In this document: positions 6,415 through 11,381 of the stretch, one piece after another
Position numbering within the stretch: position 1 is the stretch's first letter
How the letters are laid out: each line of letters starts with the position of its first letter
Source of the DNA: WVWW01 sp041568335
Lineage (GTDB): Bacteria; Acidobacteriota; Polarisedimenticolia; Polarisedimenticolales; Polarisedimenticolaceae
Direction of reading: 5' to 3'
DNA length: 11,381 bases
Assembly (NCBI GenBank): GCA_041568335.1
Contig: JBFFZZ010000081.1
Span: 1 to 11,381 of the forward strand
Position numbers and translations under genes: made by a program
The notes under the pieces: generated by a model
Told to the model about the DNA's origin: nothing
Database searches by the model: none
Seen by the model: only the letters and a program-made list of their open reading frames with translations

Positions 6415-8661
6415 ATGCGTCTCCCTCGGCTATCGACCTGCGTGCTCTTCCTGTGCTTGATGCCCGCCGCGACCCTTGCCTCCGACCTGGGCGACGACCT
6501 CGGGCGGAGCGAGTCGCGGATCCGTTCCGCAACGATCCCGATCGCCGAGGGCATGCGAGTCGACGACATGGCGCTGGCCGAGCGGCTCGAGTCGCGCGAC
6601 TACCGCCGTGTGCGGGAGAAGCCAACGAAACCGGGCACCTATTTCTGGGGGCACGAGCGTTTCTGGTTCTACCGTCGCGCGCATCGCTTCGCCGGCAAGC
6701 GGCACGATACGGCTTTGATCGGACTGGCCCTGGATCGTTCGTCCGGACGCATCGTGGGACGGATCGGCGACACGGGTGTCGAGTCGTTCCGCGAGGGTGA
6801 AGTCTGGATCGAGCCGATTCCCATGTCCGAGTCGCTCGGCGCCGATCGCGCGGTGCGTGTCAAGGTCCGGCTGGACGAGTTACCCGAGAAGGTCTGGCGG
6901 CCGGTTCTTGCCGCGGAGGACGCGCGCTTTTTCGAGCATGCGGGTGTCAGCGGCCGATCCATCGCCCGTGCCGCCGCCGTCAACACGAAGGAGGGCCGGG
7001 CGGCGCAGGGCGGCAGCACGATCACCCAACAGCTCGTCAAGAACCGTGAGCTGACGCCGAAGAAATCGGTCGGGCGCAAAGTGTCCGAGGCGGCGCGTGC
7101 GCTTGCGATCGAGGATTCCTTCACCAAGGAAGAAATCCTCGAGGCGTACCTCAACATCATCTACTTCGGGCACATCGACGGCCTCGCGGTCCACGGCTTC
7201 GGCACCGCGGCGCAGGCGTACTTTTCAAAACCGGCGGAGCGGTTGTCGCTCGGCGAGGCGGCATTGCTCGCCGCGATGATCCAGGGCCCCAACGCGTTGG
7301 CGCCGGATCGTCATCGCGAACGCGCGACGGAGCGGCGCAACTGGGTGCTGCACCGGATGGCCGAGTTAGGCTGGGCGCCGGTGCGCGAGGTCGCCGAGGC
7401 CAAGGCGCAGCCGATTCGACTTCGCAGGAGCGCGCCGCGCGGCCCGCAGGCGCGCGGTTTCCTGGATTGGGTCGCGACGCAAACGGAGCAGGCGACCCCC
7501 AAACGCACGAAAAGACAACGTGGCGTCGTCGTCGAGACGACGCTCGACCCGTGGCTCCAACGGGCGGCGGAACGCGCGGTCGAGGATCACCTCGACCGGC
7601 TACGACGAACGCATCGCAAGCTGCGCGACGCGGACCTCTCGGCGGCGCTGGTCGCGCTGGACACGCGGACGGGCGAGGTCCTCGCCTGGGTCGGCGGGGA
7701 TCCCGCCGATCCGGACGACCGCTTCGATCGCGTTCGCCAGGCCCGGCGCCAGCCCGGCTCGGCGATCAAACCGTTCGTCCTGCTGGAGGCGATCGATCGC
7801 TGCGGCTCGCGCCCGACGGTCAACCCGGCGACACGCGTCGCCGACGAACCCCTGCGGATCGACCTGCCGTCCGGCGCATGGACGCCCGAGAACTTCGACC
7901 GTCGCTTCCACGGCGCCGTCGACCTGCGCCAAGCCACGCGCCACTCCTACAACATCCCGTTCGTTCGGCTCGCCCGCTGGTGCGGGTATGACGCGGTCGC
8001 GTCGCGCATGCGCCGCGCGGGGCTCGAACTGCCCGACGACCTTCCACCGTCGTTCACCCTCGGGGCGCTCGAGGCAACGCCGCTGCAGATGGCCGGCGCC
8101 TACAGCGTGTTCTTCAACGACGGCCGCGCGGTCGTTCCGACCGGGCTACGGCGCATCGAGCGGCCGGCCGGCCGGGGGCTCGAGAAACGCGGCATCGAGG
8201 ATCGGCGGGTCGGCAGCGATGAGGCGAGCTTCATCGTGCTCGACCTGATGCGTGACGCCGTCGAGAACGGCACAGGTAAGAGCGCCGCCGTTCCCGGACT
8301 GCGCGTCGCGGGGAAAACGGGGACGTCGTCGTCGCTTCGCGATGCCTGGTTCGTCGGCGGTGCGGGCAGCGTCGTGGCCGCCGTCTGGGTCGGCCGTGAC
8401 GGCGGGGAGCCGCTCGGTCTGACCGGTAGCGTCGCGGCGGCGCCGATGTGGCGGGCGTTCATGCAACGTGCCGTCGGCGCCCGTCCGGACCACCGGGTCG
8501 AGCGGCCTCGCGGCGTCGTGGTGCGGCGTGTCAGCCCGCGCTCGGGGCTGCTCTACGGACGCGGCTCAAACCGCGGCCGCGAAGAGCTGTTCTTGAGAGA
8601 CGCGCTACCGCGGCGCAACCGTTTCTGGCGGCGTGATCGCGCGATCCCCGTGATCCGCTAG
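6415..8661 (+). CDS. mrcB: Bifunctional class A penicillin-binding protein, PBP1b type (UB2H + GT51 + transpeptidase)
   Basis: 748 residues. It polymerises lipid II into glycan strands and cross-links peptides in the periplasm. Residues 8-22 form a short hydrophobic segment; 40-118 match the UB2H domain of E. coli PBP1b (DMALAERLESRDYRRV, then PGTYFW and a FWFYRRAHRF strand), the docking site for activator LpoB. GT51 spans about 150-330: EDARFFEHAG with catalytic Glu168 and His175, GGSTITQQLVKN (199-210), RKVSE with Glu225, and ILEAYLN (241-247). The transpeptidase spans about 405-680: QPGSAIK with nucleophile Ser449 and Lys452, SYN (511-513), and KTGTS (634-638). All catalytic motifs are present. 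The start at 6415 is forced: there is no ATG, GTG or TTG in frame between it and the stop at 6361. The cytoplasmic tail is therefore only about seven residues, against some sixty in E. coli PBP1b. It follows the ankyrin gene by 37 bases and ends interlocked with the AsmA gene. Confidence 0.93.
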   Translation: MRLPRLSTCVLFLCLMPAATLASDLGDDLGRSESRIRSATIPIAEGMRVDDMALAERLESRDYRRVREKPTKPGTYFWGHERFWFYRRAHRFAGKRHDTALIGLALDRSSGRIVGRIGDTGVESFREGEVWIEPIPMSESLGADRAVRVKVRLDELPEKVWRPVLAAEDARFFEHAGVSGRSIARAAAVNTKEGRAAQGGSTITQQLVKNRELTPKKSVGRKVSEAARALAIEDSFTKEEILEAYLNIIYFGHIDGLAVHGFGTAAQAYFSKPAERLSLGEAALLAAMIQGPNALAPDRHRERATERRNWVLHRMAELGWAPVREVAEAKAQPIRLRRSAPRGPQARGFLDWVATQTEQATPKRTKRQRGVVVETTLDPWLQRAAERAVEDHLDRLRRTHRKLRDADLSAALVALDTRTGEVLAWVGGDPADPDDRFDRVRQARRQPGSAIKPFVLLEAIDRCGSRPTVNPATRVADEPLRIDLPSGAWTPENFDRRFHGAVDLRQATRHSYNIPFVRLARWCGYDAVASRMRRAGLELPDDLPPSFTLGALEATPLQMAGAYSVFFNDGRAVVPTGLRRIERPAGRGLEKRGIEDRRVGSDEASFIVLDLMRDAVENGTGKSAAVPGLRVAGKTGTSSSLRDAWFVGGAGSVVAAVWVGRDGGEPLGLTGSVAAAPMWRAFMQRAVGARPDHRVERPRGVVVRRVSPRSGLLYGRGSNRGREELFLRDALPRRNRFWRRDRAIPVIR
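8658..8661. other. Interlocked convergent stop codons (CTAG)
   Basis: The TAG of the PBP gene (8659-8661) and the TAG of the AsmA-family gene (8658-8660 on the other strand) share the palindrome CTAG, so the two genes overlap tail to tail by four bases. No dedicated terminator fits between them, so the two transcripts must run into each other's coding sequence. Confidence 0.9.
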
Positions 8662-10733
8662 TCCTTCTTTTTCCCGTCGAGCAGCCCGCGCAGCAACCCC
8701 TTGACTTCGTCTTTCTTGACCTCGTCGCCCAACAGGTTGCCCTTGAGCGCGTCGTCGATGTCGACCTTGATCGACGGCGCCATCATCGAGCCGCGCACGG
8801 TCACCGGGAGCGTGAGCCGCCCGGAGCGGTCGCGCAGGACTTTCAACAGCTCGTAGCGCGCCGTCAGCTCGGCGGACTCCTCGGCGCTGAGCTGTGACGT
8901 CAGCGTGAACGCGACGGTTCCCTGCTCGGGGTCGAAGGTCCCGCTACCCGTCGACGCCACGTCGCCGACACCGAGCCGGATGTCCTCGAGGCCCCAGGGC
9001 CAGCGGTCGAAGTTGATCGTGCCCTCGAGGCTGTCGATCAGCTGCTGCACCTGGTCGACGACCTGTTCGGCGGACGCCTCGTTCTTGGCGGCGTCCTTGC
9101 CGAGCAAGCCGCTCACCAGACCCGCGCCGCCGGACTTGCCGCTCTTGACGAGCTTTGCGCGCACCGCGCTATCGAGATCCCAACCGGGCATCGCCAGCGA
9201 GCGTGCGTTGAAGTCGAGCTTCCCCGAGAGCGCACGAGCGTCGAGCGTCCCGCGTGCGAGGTCGACGCCCAGCGATGCCTCGAAGCCGGTCGGTCCGGTC
9301 ACCGGTTTCGCCTCGGCGACCAGGCCGCCCATGAGCTGGCCGAACACGGCGTCCTGGAGCCCGCCCGAGAAACGCAGCTTACCCGGCGGGTAAACCTGTT
9401 CGATCACGGCGCGTCCGCGTGCGGGCCCCCCGGCGATCGTGCTCTTGGTCACGTCGAGCTGCAGCCGCCCGGCTCGATCCAGCGCGAACGTCGCCTGCAC
9501 ATCCTTGGCCGCCGGCAGCAGCGCCCCCGGCCGAACCTCGGCCGCCGAAAAGTGGCCGGATGCCTCGTAAGTCAGCTCGCCACCGTCGGGCTGATCGACA
9601 CGGATCGTCGCGTTGAGATTCCCGGGTGCGACGACCTCGACGGGCAACGGCAGCACCGACTCGGAAGCGCGCAGCGCGGTCTCGAGTGGTGTGTCGGGCA
9701 GCTCGAGCCGCAAGGCGATCGCCGGAGCGAGCGATCCGCCACCGAAAACCCGCGCGCCATCGCCGTCGAACTCGAGCTTCTCGAGCTGCCACCCGAGCCC
9801 GTCGGGCGCGATCACCAGTTCGAGCCCGGCGCGGTCGAACGGGCGTTCACCGGAGACGAGCGTCAGCCCTTTACCGACCAGGTTTCCCTCGATCCGCAGC
9901 GGGAAGCCGAGCGTGATCTCGCCCGAGAAAGAGCCCCCGCCGTGAATCAGGTCGGGTCCGAGGAAGGCCTGCAGCACTTCGGTCTTCAATCCTTCGAGCG
10001 TGATCTCGATCGTGCGTCCGACCTGCCCGCGCCAGCTCGCCCGCCCGTCGTCCTCGCCCAGGGTGAGCCTGCCGGTGAGGCCGCTGTCGGCGGGAAAGAA
10101 CGACGACGTGACATCGGTCATGTCGAACCGGATCGCGGGTGTGACGGCACGGTCCTCGATCATCAACGACCCGTCACGGACACCGATCTCCTCGACCACG
10201 ACCGCGAAGCGGCGGGCTTTTCCGCCGGCTTCCCCCGAAGCCGCCGTCGCACGGTCCGTGTCCTCCTTACGCGGGTCGGTCGGTTTCTTCCCCGCGGGGC
10301 GATCCCGGGCGCCGGCCCCCGCGGCCTCCGCGACGGGAATCACCCAGCCGGTCGCGCCGTCCGGCCGCACCAGCCGGATCTCGGGACGCACGAGCCGGAT
10401 GCTCTCGACTCGCAGCTGCTTGCGCAACAACGGGAGCAACGCGGCCCTGACGTCGATCCGTTCGATCTCGATCTTCGACGTGTCACCGCCCGGTGCGGTC
10501 AGGCTCGCGGGACTGACGCCGAGCGCGCCGCGAAACAACGACAGCTCGATGTCACCGAGCTCCGCCTCCCAGCCGGTCGAGTCCCGGAGCACGGTCTCGA
10601 TCTGCGGCCGGAACCGTTCGACGTCGACCAGGCGGGGCAAGATCAGGCCGAAGGCGAGCATGATCACGACGACCCCGCCGAGCAACCAAAACGGCCAACG
10701 GCGCTTCTTTCCAACCGGGGGGGCGTCGCTCAT
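8658..10733 (-). CDS. AsmA-family envelope protein
   Basis: 691 residues from the ATG at 10733; only a weak GAG precedes it. A basic start (KKRRWP) and a transmembrane helix (about 13-34) anchor it in the inner membrane with the bulk in the periplasm. Residues 36-80 carry the AsmA N-terminal signature (DVERFRPQIETVLRDSTGWE, then LGDIELSLFRGALGVSPASL). A low-complexity charged linker, rich in Ala, Gly, Lys and Asp, covers 137-174. Residues 175-640 are alternating beta-strands, as in the extended beta-groove of AsmA, TamB and YhdP proteins that are thought to carry phospholipids between membranes. The C-terminal AsmA motif (LTLPVTVRGSMMAPSIKVDI, 641-660) and a Lys/Asp-rich helical tail (665-691) complete it. 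At 691 residues it is close to E. coli AsmA (about 617). The substrate cannot be read from sequence. It is transcribed towards the PBP gene and away from a secreted protease gene, with a 324-base spacer between the starts. Confidence 0.9.
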   Translation of the reverse strand: MSDAPPVGKKRRWPFWLLGGVVVIMLAFGLILPRLVDVERFRPQIETVLRDSTGWEAELGDIELSLFRGALGVSPASLTAPGGDTSKIEIERIDVRAALLPLLRKQLRVESIRLVRPEIRLVRPDGATGWVIPVAEAAGAGARDRPAGKKPTDPRKEDTDRATAASGEAGGKARRFAVVVEEIGVRDGSLMIEDRAVTPAIRFDMTDVTSSFFPADSGLTGRLTLGEDDGRASWRGQVGRTIEITLEGLKTEVLQAFLGPDLIHGGGSFSGEITLGFPLRIEGNLVGKGLTLVSGERPFDRAGLELVIAPDGLGWQLEKLEFDGDGARVFGGGSLAPAIALRLELPDTPLETALRASESVLPLPVEVVAPGNLNATIRVDQPDGGELTYEASGHFSAAEVRPGALLPAAKDVQATFALDRAGRLQLDVTKSTIAGGPARGRAVIEQVYPPGKLRFSGGLQDAVFGQLMGGLVAEAKPVTGPTGFEASLGVDLARGTLDARALSGKLDFNARSLAMPGWDLDSAVRAKLVKSGKSGGAGLVSGLLGKDAAKNEASAEQVVDQVQQLIDSLEGTINFDRWPWGLEDIRLGVGDVASTGSGTFDPEQGTVAFTLTSQLSAEESAELTARYELLKVLRDRSGRLTLPVTVRGSMMAPSIKVDIDDALKGNLLGDEVKKDEVKGLLRGLLDGKKKD

Positions 10734-10801
10734 GTCTCAAGCATAGACGCGATCCGGTGGGCCGACGAACACGTCCGGCACGAAGAACGGGTCTCGACTC
10801 G

Positions 10802-10828
10802 GTCGGCATTGTCGGTGCTGTCGGCATT
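10802..10828. repeat. Three tandem 9-base units
   Basis: GTCGGCATT, GTCGGTGCT and GTCGGCATT lie end to end; the outer two are identical and the middle differs at three positions. The block lies 69-95 bases upstream of the AsmA start codon. Short non-coding tandem units here could be repeated protein-binding sites or a slippage product. Confidence 0.6.
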
Positions 10829-10977
10829 CAACGCCGCGCCCTCGTGCCGCAATCACGGATGGCGTGGCGGATCGCGCGACACTGCGACAAAAAGCCCGGC
10901 AAGCGACGAGTTTTTGCGCCTTGCCGCGTGACGCCTCGTCCGCGGTGCCGCGTTTCCCGACACGCCGCATCACCCGG

Positions 10978-11050
10978 AGCGTCGAAAAAACGTCAGCGTT
11001 CCGACGCTTTCGTGATTCCGGGTGCAGGGAATACTTCTTGCACCGGAAGG
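10978..11050 (+). promoter_or_regulatory. Two stem-loops leading into the protease ribosome-binding site
   Basis: The first stem pairs AGCGTCG (10978-10984) with CGACGCT (11002-11008), with an inner AACG-TCAG-CGTT hairpin (10989-11000). The second pairs GGTGCA (11021-11026) with TGCACC (11039-11044), and its last base touches the Shine-Dalgarno GGAAGG (11045-11050). CTTC in the second loop (11034-11037) is complementary to GAAG of the Shine-Dalgarno (11046-11049), giving an alternative fold that would mask it. The pairings are seen; a regulatory role is inferred. Confidence 0.4.
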
Positions 11051-11057
11051 GCGCACG

Positions 11058-11381
11058 ATGGGTGCTCAACCGAATCGGCCCGCCCGCATAGGGAGCTTCG
11101 CCGCCGCAATCGCAATCGCCGTCAGCCTGGGCCTGACTGCCGGGCCGACCCTCGCCGGTCAGGACCGGGCGTCCCGCGTCAGCAAGGCGGTTCAGGACCG
11201 GGCCGAGAACAACCCACATGAAATGGTGGAGCTGATCGTCACCAACCACCGGTGGCCCGACTTCAACGATCGGGCGAAGGTGGCCAAGGGTAACGGTCGC
11301 GTCCACAAGACGTTCGACTCGATCAAGGGCCACGCGATCCGCGTTCCGGCTCACGCCGCCGCGAAACTGGCCGAGATGAAC
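11058..11381 (+). CDS. Secreted subtilisin-like (S8) protease precursor, N-terminal part with I9-like propeptide (runs off right edge)
   Basis: 108 codons are visible from the ATG at 11058, with GGAAGG seven bases upstream; the frame is open at the right edge. Residues 1-33 are a long signal peptide: a basic n-region ending Arg10, hydrophobic core AAAIAIAVSLGLTAG, and a TLA cleavage motif before Gly34. After a charged helical linker, residues 56-108 resemble the inhibitor I9 propeptide of subtilisins. They show a strand (MVELIVTN), a helix with RAKVAKGNG, a second strand (RVHKTFDSIKGHAIRVP), then AHAAAKLAEMN, the usual pattern before an S8 catalytic domain. The Asp-His-Ser catalytic residues lie beyond the window, so protease activity is predicted from the propeptide only. 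It starts divergently from the AsmA gene and has a structured leader. Confidence 0.65.
   Translation, partial: MGAQPNRPARIGSFAAAIAIAVSLGLTAGPTLAGQDRASRVSKAVQDRAENNPHEMVELIVTNHRWPDFNDRAKVAKGNGRVHKTFDSIKGHAIRVPAHAAAKLAEMN

Larger units (their letters stand above)
10734..11057. other. Divergent spacer between the AsmA and protease genes
   Basis: No gene is supported in these 324 bases; reading frames crossing it show no ribosome-binding site or family resemblance. It must hold promoters for both neighbours, but no clear -35/-10 pair was found. It does hold three 9-base tandem units at 10802-10828, a CGGCAAG/CTTGCCG inverted repeat (10897-10903 with 10920-10926), and two stem-loops in the leader of the protease gene. 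AATACT at 11030-11035 could be a -10 element but lies inside one of those stem-loops. Confidence 0.5.

Noticed and set aside
5283..6569. 428-codon minus-strand frame opposite the ankyrin gene
   Set aside because: The plus-strand frame has an export signal and ankyrin repeats; the opposite frame shows neither and has no supported start.
9552..10931. 459-codon open frame on the plus strand opposite the AsmA-family gene
   Set aside because: Composition is the Arg/Ala/Pro-rich type expected from the antisense of a GC-rich gene, with no family motif or ribosome-binding site; the minus-strand frame has a transmembrane helix and AsmA signatures.
10737..11354. 205-codon minus-strand frame across the divergent spacer
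   Set aside because: It runs opposite the protease precursor, which has a good Shine-Dalgarno, signal peptide and propeptide; the minus frame shows no domain or start signal and low-complexity composition.
1..11381. Mobile element, CRISPR array, tRNA or rRNA
   Set aside because: I saw no transposase or integrase-like protein, no terminal inverted repeats around a gene, no regularly spaced long repeats, and no cloverleaf or rRNA-like stretch.

Overview
The window is a mostly GC-rich stretch of bacterial chromosome carrying nine features with CDS character or strong regulatory structure; seven are protein genes, of which the first and last are cut by the window edges. An AsmA-family protein and a bifunctional class A penicillin-binding protein with a UB2H-like domain indicate a cell with an outer membrane and peptidoglycan. 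The FG-GAP/VCBS + ASPIC/UnbV + MopE-type protein with its Gly/Ser-rich fibronectin-like tail is a style I associate with Acidobacteriota (Thermoanaerobaculia-like), Myxococcota and other former deltaproteobacterial groups. I cannot assign the organism more precisely. No tRNA, rRNA, CRISPR array or insertion sequence was seen.

Region 1 (about 1-2,750, minus strand, visibly lower GC): a helix-turn-helix regulator with a TPR-like C-terminal half (2684->1509) overlaps by ATGA a secreted beta-propeller-like protein (1512->616). After a 102-base gap follows a second secreted protein (513->beyond the left edge). That gap is filled by contiguous inverted repeats that run directly into the Shine-Dalgarno sequence of the last gene. 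The arrangement reads as one regulator-led operon for exported proteins.

Region 2 (2,685-5,285): a regulatory gap with several dyads and a likely hairpin terminator, then a 730-residue exported seven-repeat VCBS/ASPIC/MopE protein on the minus strand, then a short divergent promoter region containing an imperfect 16-base palindrome.

Region 3 (5,286-8,661, plus strand): a putative ankyrin-repeat lipoprotein followed 37 bases later by a PBP1b-type penicillin-binding protein with UB2H, GT51 and transpeptidase domains, all key residues present. The pairing resembles the known arrangement of a PBP1b with its activating lipoprotein, which makes the ankyrin protein a candidate partner.

Region 4 (8,658-11,381): an AsmA-family envelope protein on the minus strand whose stop codon interlocks with that of the PBP gene in a CTAG. 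A 324-base divergent spacer with short tandem repeats and stem-loops follows, and then the start of a secreted subtilisin-like protease precursor (signal peptide plus I9-like propeptide) that runs off the right edge.

The common theme is the cell envelope and secretion: every protein except the regulator carries an export signal or membrane anchor.
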